From JABMRF01 sp964584985 (GTDB taxonomy: Bacteria; Patescibacteriota; Patescibacteriia; UBA11705; JABHMO01): 56,227 bases of DNA. Location of the stretch: assembly GCA_964584985.1 (NCBI GenBank), contig CAZPBK010000005.1, forward strand, positions 1-56,227. The letters are read 5' to 3'. Position numbers and translations under genes: made by a program. Shown piece after piece: positions 5,614 through 14,255 of the stretch (position 1 is the stretch's first letter; the number at the start of each line of letters is the position of its first letter). Under the pieces are notes generated by a model. The model was not told the DNA's origin. It did not search any database and saw nothing but the letters and a program-made list of their open reading frames with translations.

Positions 5614-8493
5614 ATGGAAAAATCAAATTTTGCGAAAAACGAGGAAAAAATTCTCCAAGAGTGGGAAGAAAAAAATATTTTTCAAAAAACTTTGGACAAA
5701 AACAAAGGCCGAGAAAACTTTATTTTTTATGAAGGGCCACCGACCGCTAATGGTCGACCCGGGCTTCACCATATTCTTACTCGGGCATTTAAAGATGTGA
5801 TTCCTCGATATAAAACCATGTGTGGATATAATGTAAAGAGAAAAGCCGGTTGGGATACTCATGGATTACCGGTGGAACTTCAGGTGGAAAAAGAATTGGG
5901 GATTTCCGGTAAGCCGGAGATTGAAGATTTTGGTATTGAAGAATTCAATGAAAAGTGTCGTCAGAGCGTATGGAAATATCAAAAGGATTGGGAAAAATTA
6001 ACTCGCAGGATTGCTTTTTGGTTGGATTTGGATGATCCTTATATAACCTATAATAATGATTATATAGAATCATTATGGTGGATTTTGAAACAGGCCAATG
6101 AAAAGGATTTAGTTTTTGAAGGTTATAAAGTGGTACCTCAATGCCCGAGTTGCGGAACCGCTTTATCATCACATGAAGTGGCCCAGGGTTATAAAAAGAT
6201 TGAAGAAAATTCCATTTACATGAAATTTAAAATCAAGGATAAGAAAGATACTTATTTCTTGTCTTGGACCACTACTCCATGGACTTTGCCCGGTAATGTG
6301 GCTTTGGCCGTAGGACGAGATATTGATTATGTTCAGGTTGAATATAAGGGAGAAAATTTAATTTTAGCCAAGGCTTTGTTGGAGGATGTTTTGGAAGAGG
6401 AATACAAAACAGTTAAAGAAATGAAAGGCTCTGATCTTTTGGGTCGGGAATATGAACCCCTTTTTCCTCGGGCTTTGGATCCGGGAGATAAAAAAGCCTG
6501 GTATATTGCCCCGGCTGATTTTGTGACTACCGAGGACGGTACCGGTATTGTGCATACGGCGGTGATGTATGGTGAAGATGATTATAATTTCGGCGTGGAA
6601 CAGGATTTACCTTTTGTTCACACGGTTGGTGAGGATGGAACATTTTTGCAGAGCGTGGAAAAATGGGCCGGAAAGTTTGTTAAAGATCCAAAAGTGGAAA
6701 AAGAAATTATACAAGACTTGAATGAACGTAATTTGTTATTCAAAGAAAAAATGTATGAGCATGATTATCCTTTTTGTTGGCGTTGTGACAGCCCGCTTTT
6801 GTATTATGCAAAGGATTCATGGTTTATAAAGATGACTGAACTTAAACAGCAGTTGATTGATAATAATAACCAAGTTAATTGGGTACCGGAATATATTAAA
6901 AACGGTCGTTTTGGTGAATGGCTGGAAAATGTTAAAGATTGGGCTATTTCTCGACAGCGATACTGGGGGACCCCGATTCCGATTTGGCGTTGTGATCAGT
7001 GCGACAAACAAGAAGTTATTGGCAGTTATGAAGAACTAAAAGAAAAAACCGGTTCTTTGCCTGAAAATAAAAAAGGCGAATTGGATGTTCATCGTCCATT
7101 TATTGATAAATTAACCTACAAATGTTCTTGTGGCGGAGAAATGAAAAGAACTGAAGATGTTTTTGATTGTTGGTTTGATTCGGGTAGTATGCCTTTTGCA
7201 CAGCACCATTATCCTTTTGAAAATAAAGAAATGATTGATCAAGGAGAACAATTTCCGGCTGAATTTATTTCTGAAGCCATTGACCAAACTCGTGGCTGGT
7301 TTTACACTTTATTGGCGGTTTCTACGGTTTTGGGTAAGGGGCCGAGTTATAAAAATGTGATTTGTTTGGGGCATATACGTGATAAGGATGGCAAAAAAAT
7401 GAGCAAATCAAAAGGTAATGTGATAGAACCGGAAACAATTATTAATAAATATGGAGCCGATAGTTTACGCATGTATCTTTATGTTTTGAATCAACCCGGA
7501 CAGCCGAAAAATTTTGATGAAAAAGGAGTGCAAGAGGTTTTGCGAAAAACCGTTATGCTTTTTGGCAATGTTGTCAGATTTTATCAGATGTATGCCAAAG
7601 AAAATGAGCAAGCTTCGGCTGATTCGGATAATATCTTGGATAAATGGATTTTAGCCAAACTGCATATGTTAATCAAGGAAATCGGCAATGACTTGGACAA
7701 TTATCATATTTATGAAGCCGGTCGCCGGATCATTGATTTTATTGATGAATTATCAACCTGGTATGTGCGTCGCAGTCGGGACAGATTTAAATCATCCGGT
7801 GAAGACAAGGAAAAAGCGATTAAAACCTTGAATTATGTTTTGCTTAATTTTACCAAGGTTTTAGCGCCGTTTATGCCGATGAGCGCTGAATCTTTTTACC
7901 AAAAATTAAACGGAGCAAAAGACTCAATTCATTTGGAAGATTGGCCGAAATATGAGGAGTCTTTGATTGATCAAGAAATTTTAAAAAATATGGACTTGGC
8001 CAGACAATTGGTGGAGGCCGGACTTTCTTTGCGCGATGAGGCCGATATAAAGGTGCGTCAGCCTTTGCAAAAATTACAGTATAAAATAAAAAAGTTTGAG
8101 CCGGAGTTGGAGTCAATTATCGCCGAGGAGCTTAATGTTAAAGAAGTGGAAAATCAAAAGCAAATTCAAGAACAAGAAAACTTTAAAATCAAAAGCGTTG
8201 GCGATGTTCAGGTGGCTTTGGATGTTGCTTTGACCGAAGAGTTGAAACAGGAAGGTTTGGTTAGAGAATTAACCAGAAAGATTAACAATTTGCGTCGCAA
8301 AAAAGGTTTAACACCAAAAGACTTGGTAGACTTAACCTATGAAACCGATTCACCAGAACTAAAAGCTGTTTTGCAAAGTGAAGGTTTGGTTAATATATTA
8401 AAACAGCAAACAAAGTTAAAAACAATCAATCCCGGAAAAGCGAAAAACAAAATAAAAATAAACGGACAAGAAATAGGGTTGGAGTTGGTTTAG
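5614..8493 (+). CDS. ileS: Isoleucyl-tRNA synthetase
   Basis: 959 aa class I aminoacyl-tRNA synthetase, charging tRNA-Ile in the cytoplasm. The HIGH-type signature is the GLHH variant within NGRPGLHHILTRAFKD (about residues 47-62). KAGWDTHGLP follows, the editing domain (CP1) contains SWTTTPWTLPG, and KKMSKSKGN is the KMSKS loop. The C-terminal anticodon-binding domain and tail are present, so the gene is full length. The PGLHH form is typical of the type shared by Bacteroidetes and CPR. The ATG at 5614 has no SD. Expression is probably governed by the T-box-like leader between 5334 and 5505; about 110 AT-rich bases separate its terminator from the start codon. Confidence 0.97.
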   Translation: MEKSNFAKNEEKILQEWEEKNIFQKTLDKNKGRENFIFYEGPPTANGRPGLHHILTRAFKDVIPRYKTMCGYNVKRKAGWDTHGLPVELQVEKELGISGKPEIEDFGIEEFNEKCRQSVWKYQKDWEKLTRRIAFWLDLDDPYITYNNDYIESLWWILKQANEKDLVFEGYKVVPQCPSCGTALSSHEVAQGYKKIEENSIYMKFKIKDKKDTYFLSWTTTPWTLPGNVALAVGRDIDYVQVEYKGENLILAKALLEDVLEEEYKTVKEMKGSDLLGREYEPLFPRALDPGDKKAWYIAPADFVTTEDGTGIVHTAVMYGEDDYNFGVEQDLPFVHTVGEDGTFLQSVEKWAGKFVKDPKVEKEIIQDLNERNLLFKEKMYEHDYPFCWRCDSPLLYYAKDSWFIKMTELKQQLIDNNNQVNWVPEYIKNGRFGEWLENVKDWAISRQRYWGTPIPIWRCDQCDKQEVIGSYEELKEKTGSLPENKKGELDVHRPFIDKLTYKCSCGGEMKRTEDVFDCWFDSGSMPFAQHHYPFENKEMIDQGEQFPAEFISEAIDQTRGWFYTLLAVSTVLGKGPSYKNVICLGHIRDKDGKKMSKSKGNVIEPETIINKYGADSLRMYLYVLNQPGQPKNFDEKGVQEVLRKTVMLFGNVVRFYQMYAKENEQASADSDNILDKWILAKLHMLIKEIGNDLDNYHIYEAGRRIIDFIDELSTWYVRRSRDRFKSSGEDKEKAIKTLNYVLLNFTKVLAPFMPMSAESFYQKLNGAKDSIHLEDWPKYEESLIDQEILKNMDLARQLVEAGLSLRDEADIKVRQPLQKLQYKIKKFEPELESIIAEELNVKEVENQKQIQEQENFKIKSVGDVQVALDVALTEELKQEGLVRELTRKINNLRRKKGLTPKDLVDLTYETDSPELKAVLQSEGLVNILKQQTKLKTINPGKAKNKIKINGQEIGLELV

Positions 8494-8513
8494 AAAATTT
8501 ATTTTCAAAAGTA

Positions 8514-8542
8514 TTGACATATTTTTTGAAAACTGTTAAACT
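8514..8542 (+). promoter_or_regulatory. Promoter of the thioredoxin-like gene
   Basis: TTGACA (8514-8519), 17-base spacer, TAAACT (8537-8542). A near-perfect SD, GGAGGTGAT (about 8589-8597), precedes the ATG at 8604. Confidence 0.7.
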
Positions 8543-8603
8543 CAGGGCGAAAAAGTTTTTGTTGTTTTTTGAGTATAGACATGTTTGAGGAGGTGATAAG
8601 AAA

Positions 8604-8936
8604 ATGGAGAAGTTAAAACAAGAGAATTTTGGCAAAAGGGTTTTGCAGAATCCGCAAATAGCCATAGTTCTTTTTGAAGCCGATTGGGCTCCGCCTTGTC
8701 ATCGTGCAAGAGAAAAGGCGGAGGAATTTGCGACTAAAAATCCATACCTCCCGATTGAGTACTTTCGGGTGGATGTGGATCAGAGTCCGGCGGTGACTGA
8801 AAGGTTTAAGGTAGATTCCGTACCTTTGTTTGTGGCTTTTTTCAAAGGAGAGGAGATCGGAAGATTACCGACCGCACCAAGAGAATCCGGATTTTTCAAT
8901 TCATTGATTGATCCGGAGATTCAGAAAATTCACTAA
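8604..8936 (+). CDS. Thioredoxin-fold protein with a single active-site cysteine
   Basis: 110 aa. FEADWAPPCHRAREKAEEF occupies the position of the thioredoxin active site, but WCGPC is WAPPC here: the first, nucleophilic Cys is Ala. The cis-Pro region is present (VDSVPLFVAF) as is the second strand (YFRVDVDQSP). Without the N-terminal Cys it cannot do the usual dithiol reduction. A chaperone, a glutathione- or persulfide-related role, or substrate binding are possible. It is a single-gene unit with consensus promoter, excellent SD and terminator, unlike the SD-less ileS before it. A canonical thioredoxin lies at 55223-55552. Confidence 0.75.
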   Translation: MEKLKQENFGKRVLQNPQIAIVLFEADWAPPCHRAREKAEEFATKNPYLPIEYFRVDVDQSPAVTERFKVDSVPLFVAFFKGEEIGRLPTAPRESGFFNSLIDPEIQKIH

Positions 8937-8938
8937 AC

Positions 8939-8975
8939 AGGCGTTGAGGTTCACAGATCTCGGCGCTTTTTATTA
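8939..8975 (+). terminator. Terminator of the thioredoxin-like gene
   Basis: GCGTTGAG (8941-8948) pairs with CTCGGCGC (8959-8966), with two G-U pairs, followed by TTTTTATT. Confidence 0.7.
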
Positions 8976-9042
8976 TTGAAATCACCGGTTGTTTATGTTA
9001 GTATCTATATATGATTGGTTAAAATTTTTATAAAAGTAAAAT

Positions 9043-9675
9043 ATGGATATTGGAATAGAGAAAGGAACGGCTAATTTGGGAAAAGCTCATATTTTGAAAA
9101 TCTTATTTTGGATTGTAGTGATTTTATTGCTTTTGGGTTTTTATCTTTTTTTTCGCGTTCAAACAAAATATGGAGAAATGATAATCACGCCCGAACAAGT
9201 GGAAAAGCCCAGTGTGGGATTGGTTTTTGGAGCCGGATTAAAGGCCAAAGGAGTGCCGGGGTTGGTTTTGGAGGACAGGGTTGTGACCGCTGTGGAGCTT
9301 TATCAGCAGAACAGAATCGGTAAGTTTATAATGAGCGGAGACAATCAAAGCGCTGAGCATAATGAAGTCCTGGCTATGAAAAATCTAGCTTTGAGCAGAG
9401 GATTACCTGAAGATTCTTTGCTTTTGGATAAAGATGGTCTAAGTACTTTAAATTCATGTCAAAATGTGAAGGAAAAATTCGGTTTAAACAAAATAGTTTT
9501 GATAACTCAAAAATATCATTTAAAAAGAGCTTTATACTTATGTAATGAAGCCGGAATACAAGCCAAAGGGGTTGCGGCCAAAAACAGTGGATATGCCAGT
9601 CAATGGAAATACAGTCTAAGAGAAATACCGGCCAGTTTAAAGGCTTGGATAACGCATTTTAAACTAAAAAAATAA
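9043..9675 (+). CDS. SanA/YdcF-like DUF218 membrane protein
   Basis: 210 aa. A membrane span at about residues 18-38 is followed by a DUF218 domain: GLVFGAGLKAKG (59-70), a substrate-loop motif MSGDNQ, and the closing LITQKYHLKRALYLC segment. This family includes E. coli SanA, ElyC and YdcF, linked to envelope integrity and vancomycin tolerance; biochemical activity is poorly defined. The domain should face the extracytoplasmic side. No SD. It is 10 bases upstream of the NIF3 gene, so co-transcription is likely. Confidence 0.82.
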   Translation: MDIGIEKGTANLGKAHILKILFWIVVILLLLGFYLFFRVQTKYGEMIITPEQVEKPSVGLVFGAGLKAKGVPGLVLEDRVVTAVELYQQNRIGKFIMSGDNQSAEHNEVLAMKNLALSRGLPEDSLLLDKDGLSTLNSCQNVKEKFGLNKIVLITQKYHLKRALYLCNEAGIQAKGVAAKNSGYASQWKYSLREIPASLKAWITHFKLKK

Positions 9676-9685
9676 TTCAAGTTTT

Positions 9686-10624
9686 ATGAAGGTACAAGAA
9701 ATTTTTAATTTATCAACAAAGATGGGAATAAAAGCTGATTTGCGGGGAGATAAAAGAGTAATTGAAAAACAAAAAAAAATAAAGAAAAGATATGAGAAAA
9801 TGTCAGCCGAAGAAAAGGCCGATTTTGACAAACAAAAGCTGTCGAATCCTTATTTGGACAGCGGGGTGCATTTTGACAATAAAAAACAGGTTAAAAAAAT
9901 CATGTGCGGTATTGATATTGATACTTCAGAATTAATGATGGCCAAGGAACTCGGTGAAATTGATTTGGTAATCGCCCATCATCCGTTGGGAAAAGCTTTG
10001 GCTGATTTGCCCGAGGTTATGCCTTTACAGGTTGAGGTTTTGGCCGGTTATGGTGTTCCGATCAATATTGCCGAAGGTTGTTTCAAAATACGTATTCAAG
10101 AAGTGGCTCGCGGAGTAAATCCGGCAAATCATTACAAAACGGTTGACGCGGCCAAGCTTTTGAATATTAATTTAATGAATGTGCATACGCCTTGCGATAA
10201 TTTGGTAGCTGATTTTTTGAAAAAAAAATTATCCCGAAAAAGGTTTGAGTATGTTGGTGAAATAATGGAGTTTTTGAAAAGTATCCCCGAATATGCCGAG
10301 GCTGAGAAAAAAGGTGCTGGTCCAAAACTTTTTGCCGGAGATAAAAATAATTTTTGCGGAAAAATAGCTTTAACCGAAATAACCGGCGGTACCAGCGGAG
10401 CCAAGGAGGTTTATGAAAAAATGGCTAATGCCGGTATTGGCACGATTATTGGGATGCATATGAGTGAAGAAAATAAAAAGGAAGCGGAAAAGAATCATTT
10501 AAATGTAATAATAGCCGGGCATATGTCTTCAGATTCCCTGGGGGTTAATTTATTTTTAGATGAATTGGAGAAGAAAGGAATTAAAATAGTCCCATGTTCT
10601 GGTTTAATAAGAGTAAGAAGATGA
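9686..10624 (+). CDS. NIF3 family dinuclear metal-binding protein
   Basis: 312 aa. The NIF3/YbgI signatures are visible: VIAHHPLG (His-His metal site), a GCFKIRIQEVARG segment, NVHTPCDN, and near the end IIAGHMSSDSLGVN, where His and Asp complete the site. The first 65 residues are charged and helical and lie before the core. Family members bind two metal ions; some were annotated as GTP cyclohydrolase I type 2, but the reaction is unsettled. It is followed directly by a strong terminator. No SD. Confidence 0.85.
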   Translation: MKVQEIFNLSTKMGIKADLRGDKRVIEKQKKIKKRYEKMSAEEKADFDKQKLSNPYLDSGVHFDNKKQVKKIMCGIDIDTSELMMAKELGEIDLVIAHHPLGKALADLPEVMPLQVEVLAGYGVPINIAEGCFKIRIQEVARGVNPANHYKTVDAAKLLNINLMNVHTPCDNLVADFLKKKLSRKRFEYVGEIMEFLKSIPEYAEAEKKGAGPKLFAGDKNNFCGKIALTEITGGTSGAKEVYEKMANAGIGTIIGMHMSEENKKEAEKNHLNVIIAGHMSSDSLGVNLFLDELEKKGIKIVPCSGLIRVRR

Positions 10625-10645
10625 ATAAAAAAATAAATATAATAA

Positions 10646-10673
10646 AATCCACCGAAGTGTCGGTGGATTTTTA
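10646..10673. terminator. Bidirectional terminator between NIF3 and the sigma factor gene
   Basis: ATCCACCG (10648-10655) and CGGTGGAT (10661-10668) form a perfect 8-bp stem, flanked by A on the left and T on the right. The sigma-factor stop codon on the minus strand lies inside its T-rich edge. Confidence 0.85.
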
Positions 10674-11315
10674 GTTTGATTTAATTGGGAGTGGATTGTG
10701 GTTTTCAAAGGTAAGTCCAAAGAAAGATTTATGCTGATAAGAAAACTCAAGTTCAGTGTTCGAATAAAGAACCTGGATCATTTTTTTTATTTCCGTTACT
10801 TTTCTTTCTATGGTTGATTTGGATCGGCCTAAAAAATCAGCAACTTCTTGATTGGTATAACCGTGCAAAAAATGCATAACAGCTATTTTTTGTTGCTCGG
10901 AATTTAAGTCTTTTAAGATTTGTCGGTAAAAAAATACAGTCAAAATATTTTCTTCAAAATAATAATCCTTTAACAATTTGTCCAGGGCTTTTGGTTCATC
11001 TGTTTTTTGTTTGCTTAGGATTTTGTTGTATTTACGAGTGTAATTTTTGCAAACATTGGTTCCCACCAAGGCTAACCAGGCTTTCAGGTTCTCATTTCTT
11101 TGAAATTTGGGTATTGTTTCCAGCCATTTCAGCATAATTGACTGAAACAGATCCTGGAATTCATCGGTATTAGAGTGCATAAATTTTTTGCTGTAGTGCC
11201 AAGCGATTTTGATCGCTAAATCCCAATATCTGGATATAGCCCAATTTATCCATTCTCTAGATTCTTTTTCCTTTGGTTCTTTTTTGCTTGATTTAGGTTG
11301 TTTTTCAAAGATCAT
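10671..11315 (-). CDS. RNA polymerase sigma factor, sigma-70 family (ECF-like)
   Basis: 214 aa. Region 2 is represented by DEFQDLFQSIMLKWLETI and the following helix with a conserved Trp (NLKAWLALVGTNVCKNYTR). Region 4 is LNSEQQKIAVMHFLHGYTNQ plus the helix-turn-helix VADFLGRSKSTIERKV. Regions 1 and 3 are lacking, as in group 4 (ECF) factors. A basic N-terminal extension of about 20 residues and a C-terminal tail of about 30 after region 4 are unusual. No anti-sigma gene is adjacent. The start is set by AGGAGG (11321-11326). It has its own promoter and shares a terminator with NIF3. The regulon is unknown; it may include some of the SD-led orphan genes, which is speculation. Confidence 0.8.
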   Translation of the reverse strand: MIFEKQPKSSKKEPKEKESREWINWAISRYWDLAIKIAWHYSKKFMHSNTDEFQDLFQSIMLKWLETIPKFQRNENLKAWLALVGTNVCKNYTRKYNKILSKQKTDEPKALDKLLKDYYFEENILTVFFYRQILKDLNSEQQKIAVMHFLHGYTNQEVADFLGRSKSTIERKVTEIKKMIQVLYSNTELEFSYQHKSFFGLTFENHNPLPIKSN

Positions 11316-11338
11316 TTTTTCCTCCTTTGTCTGACTTT

Positions 11339-11367
11339 AGCTTACGGTTTTTCATTGATTTAGTCAA
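11339..11367 (-). promoter_or_regulatory. Promoter of the sigma factor gene
   Basis: On the minus strand, TTGACT (11362-11367), 17-base spacer, TAAGCT (11339-11344), about 24 bases above the ATG. Confidence 0.6.
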
Positions 11368-11402
11368 AAAAAGGACGCCACTTAAGAAGTAAGTAGCGTC
11401 CG
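11365..11402 (-). terminator. Terminator of the 11412 gene
   Basis: On the minus strand GGACGC...GCGTCC with an inner ACTT/AAGT pairing, followed by a T-run. Its T-run merges with the -35 of the sigma-factor promoter, so the units are tightly packed. Confidence 0.8.
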
Positions 11403-11411
11403 CTTATTGTC

Positions 11412-12854
11412 CTAGCTGTTCATAGCCTCGCTCCAACCGGAGTAAAGGCTTTGTTCAGCCAATTTTACTAGGGTCTCGGTATCCAGGTCTGGGTGATCAA
11501 CATAAAGAACAAAGTGATGGTTTTTCTCCAAGAATACTTTGGCCATTGGAAATTCTTTGACCACTGAGTCTCGGAGATCTTCCATGCCCTTGACCTTTTC
11601 GTTGCGGTCGTTGACCTTGGTTATTCCCAGTCTGGCTCCGCCGTTGGGTTCAAGGTGTTTGGATATCACCAAGTCCAATTCGTTGAAATAGTTGGATCTG
11701 ACATAATACCTCAGGGTTTTACTGGTATAGTCGGTTTGAGGGACAACCAAGGTGTCAAGACCGTTGATTTTTATTTGCCGGCCGGCTTTAACCAGGTCTC
11801 TCATTGTTCGGCCAATCGTTCTTTTGTTGTACCAAGCATTGAGAATAAAAAGTCCGACAATCAATTGAACTTCTTGGCTCATATTTACCGGGATCAGTTT
11901 CTGAAGCTGCCAAGGACCGACATCCAAAGTGGTAGCCGTGAGTCTGGTTTGTTTTCCTTGGTTGAAATCATTCAGAAACCGGTTCACTTTTTTTTTGATG
12001 TTTATGGTTTCTTCAGTTTCCACCTTACTGGACTTTCCGGCCAAAAGTCTTTCTGACAATTGTACCATTTCTCTAACGGCCGGCTCGCTTTGATCTTTGG
12101 GATCGGTCGCTCGTCGAGCAGCGCATAGTTTACCGGATCTTTGTTGGTTGAAAATTAAAAAAATATTATTAATTCCAGCTTGATGCACGGTCATGTTATG
12201 TTTTTTCAAGGTCAGCCAAGTGGCAATCAAATGATCAATAAATACCGGTGTTGCTTTGACCGTTGCTCTTTTTTGGTTTTCGTACCATAGTTTGAGCATA
12301 ATTATACCGATCAGAAGTTTGTCCAAATCTTCTATTTCGCCGGCTTTGTTGTCCAGATTATAAAACAAGCGGTTGATTTCTTCGGGCTCTCCGTTATTAT
12401 TGACAAGTAGAACATCCCCCCGGTGACTTTGATTAAAACTCCGGAGAAAGTTGTTGTTGATTTCTTGTTTTATTTCTCTGGTTTCTTTGTCCAGACCACC
12501 TTGGGCGTTACCGCTGTCAACGCGGTCGGCCGTTTTAACCAAAATTTTGGCGATCGGGTCGCTTTGAAGGATCGGATAGGTTTGAAAAACCGTCCGAGCT
12601 GCTGACGGCCATTGTTTTCTGTTTTGATGATGATCAAAATCAGTCACCCCGTTAAATCGGTAGCCGCAATCAAAATGAAAAATCTTATCGGCCGGATAAT
12701 CTTCCGAATGGAGTCTGTCTTCAGCCGTTTTAACAAAAGCATAATGCAGTCGGGGATCATCCAATTCCAAGTTATTGGCCAGCAACCAAAAAAAAGTAGT
12801 GCAAATTGAATCCAGATCAGGCGATTCGTGATTTACCAGCAGGTAGTTAAACAT
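11412..12854 (-). CDS. DHH/MYG1-like putative metal-dependent hydrolase
   Basis: 480 aa, not assigned with certainty. The N-terminus NHESPDLDSI (residues 8-17) looks like the DHH/MYG1 first metal motif, and DFDHHQ (about 73-78) like the second (DHH). A candidate third Asp is in VKTADRVDSGNA. These features suggest a phosphoesterase or exonuclease of the DHH/UPF0160 (MYG1) type. The C-terminal half (about residues 200-480) is not recognised. A second, diverged protein with the same motif order is at 53846-55045. Start supported by AGGAGG (12861-12866). Base composition is visibly less AT-rich than in neighbouring SD-less genes, and it has a perfect consensus promoter. Confidence 0.6.
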   Translation of the reverse strand: MFNYLLVNHESPDLDSICTTFFWLLANNLELDDPRLHYAFVKTAEDRLHSEDYPADKIFHFDCGYRFNGVTDFDHHQNRKQWPSAARTVFQTYPILQSDPIAKILVKTADRVDSGNAQGGLDKETREIKQEINNNFLRSFNQSHRGDVLLVNNNGEPEEINRLFYNLDNKAGEIEDLDKLLIGIIMLKLWYENQKRATVKATPVFIDHLIATWLTLKKHNMTVHQAGINNIFLIFNQQRSGKLCAARRATDPKDQSEPAVREMVQLSERLLAGKSSKVETEETINIKKKVNRFLNDFNQGKQTRLTATTLDVGPWQLQKLIPVNMSQEVQLIVGLFILNAWYNKRTIGRTMRDLVKAGRQIKINGLDTLVVPQTDYTSKTLRYYVRSNYFNELDLVISKHLEPNGGARLGITKVNDRNEKVKGMEDLRDSVVKEFPMAKVFLEKNHHFVLYVDHPDLDTETLVKLAEQSLYSGWSEAMNS

Positions 12855-12909
12855 CTCGCACCTCCTATGAATAGTTTATTGGTTTTTCAAGGAACTTAAG
12901 TTTCAATTG

Positions 12910-12938
12910 ATTATATCTTGTTTGTGGTTTTTTGTCAA
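12910..12938 (-). promoter_or_regulatory. Consensus promoter of the 11412-12854 gene
   Basis: On the minus strand TTGACA (12933-12938), 17-base spacer, TATAAT (12910-12915): a full match to the sigma-70 consensus. It is back to back with the plus-strand promoter at 12958. Confidence 0.85.
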
Positions 12939-12957
12939 CCAGTGGAGTATTAAGTAT

Positions 12958-12986
12958 TTGACATAAGCGTCTTTTTTTACTAAAAT
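12958..12986 (+). promoter_or_regulatory. Promoter of the U32 peptidase gene, nearly leaderless
   Basis: TTGACA (12958-12963), 17-base spacer, TAAAAT (12981-12986). The ATG is at 12995, only 8 bases after the -10, so the mRNA should have at most a base or two of leader. Confidence 0.75.
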
Positions 12987-12994
12987 TAGACTAT

Positions 12995-14200
12995 ATGAAA
13001 AAAATAGAATTATTATCCCCGGCGGGAAATTTAGCTAAATTAAAAGCAGCTTTTACTTTTGGGGCTGATGCGGTTTATTGCGGATTACCTGATTTTTCTT
13101 TGAGGGTCAGGATTAATCAGTTTGATTTAAGGAGCTTAAAACAGGGAGTGGAATACGCTCACAGCTTGAATAAAAAGGTTTATGTGACGGTAAATATTTT
13201 TGCGCACAACCGGCACTTGTCTAAGTTGGAAAATTATATTAAGGAGTTGAAAAAAATTGGTCCGAACGCTTTGATTGTTTCTGATCCCGGAGTGATCTCC
13301 GTTATAAAAAATATTTGGCCGGAGGCGGAGATTCATTTGTCCACTCAGGCCAATTGCACCAACTGGCGGTCGGCGGAATTCTGGTTCAATCAAGGAGTTA
13401 AAAGAATTATCTTGGCCAGGGAGGTTGGAATAGCTGAAATAAAGAAAATCCATCAAAAGTTGCCTGATTTAGAATTAGAATATTTTGTACACGGTGCTAT
13501 GTGTATGTCTTATTCCGGTCGGTGTTTGTTGTCCAGCTTTTTTACTGATCGCAGCGCTAATTTGGGAGATTGCACCCAGCCCTGTCGCTGGAAATACAAG
13601 GTTGATTTGATTGAAGAAAAAAGGCCGGACAAGCCGTTGGAAGCTATGGAAGATCAACATGGAACCTATATTATGAATTCCAAGGATTTATGTTTGGTTG
13701 AATATTTAACAGAATTGAAAAAGGCCGGGATCAGCAGTTTTAAAATTGAGGGGCGGGCCAAAAGCATTTCTTATGTCAGTGCGGTAACCGGGGTTTACCG
13801 TCGACGAATAGATGGAAAAATCAATAAAAAACAAGCTAAAAGAGAATTATCCAAGATTCAAAATAGAGGTTATACTACCGGTTTTGCTTTGGGAGAACCA
13901 GCCGAGCAAAATATTGAAAAAAGTCACGAACTTTGTAATTGGGAGTTTTGCGGAGTGGTTTTGTCGGCGGATAAAAAAAATTTTATAAAAGTAAAAGTGC
14001 ATAACCAGCTTTATTTACAAGACCAAATTGAATTGGTAGTTCCGGGTTTAGCCCCGATAAAGTATCAGATAAACGAAATGTTAAATAAAGATTTTGAAAA
14101 AATAAAAGAAGCGCATGGCGGTCAGGGAATGTTCGTTTATTTGCCTTACGAAAAAAATATTTCAGCTGGTTCCATTATAAGAAGAAAAGTAAAACAATAA
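12995..14200 (+). CDS. U32 family peptidase-like protein (TrhP/YegQ type)
   Basis: 401 aa. ELLSPAGNLAKLKAAFTFGA at the N-terminus, then the diagnostic Cys-rich segment FVHGAMCMSYSGRC...LGDCTQPCRW (about residues 163-201), which binds an iron-sulfur cluster in U32 proteins. The C-terminal beta-barrel-like domain is present. Members of the TrhP/RlhA group install 5-hydroxy groups on tRNA wobble uridine or 23S rRNA using prephenate; a true protease function is doubtful. By length and motif it is closest to the tRNA-hydroxylating TrhP (YegQ) branch, which is an inference. No SD, and the promoter lies just above the ATG. Confidence 0.85.
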   Translation: MKKIELLSPAGNLAKLKAAFTFGADAVYCGLPDFSLRVRINQFDLRSLKQGVEYAHSLNKKVYVTVNIFAHNRHLSKLENYIKELKKIGPNALIVSDPGVISVIKNIWPEAEIHLSTQANCTNWRSAEFWFNQGVKRIILAREVGIAEIKKIHQKLPDLELEYFVHGAMCMSYSGRCLLSSFFTDRSANLGDCTQPCRWKYKVDLIEEKRPDKPLEAMEDQHGTYIMNSKDLCLVEYLTELKKAGISSFKIEGRAKSISYVSAVTGVYRRRIDGKINKKQAKRELSKIQNRGYTTGFALGEPAEQNIEKSHELCNWEFCGVVLSADKKNFIKVKVHNQLYLQDQIELVVPGLAPIKYQINEMLNKDFEKIKEAHGGQGMFVYLPYEKNISAGSIIRRKVKQ

Positions 14201-14232
14201 TTTTGGTTGAATTTTGGATTTAAATACGATAT

Positions 14233-14238
14233 TATAAT
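14233..14238 (+). promoter_or_regulatory. -10 element of ruvA
   Basis: TATAAT (14233-14238) 17 bases before the ruvA ATG, giving a leader of roughly 10 bases. No -35 match is evident. Confidence 0.5.
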
Positions 14239-14255
14239 GATGATTAAAATAAATT

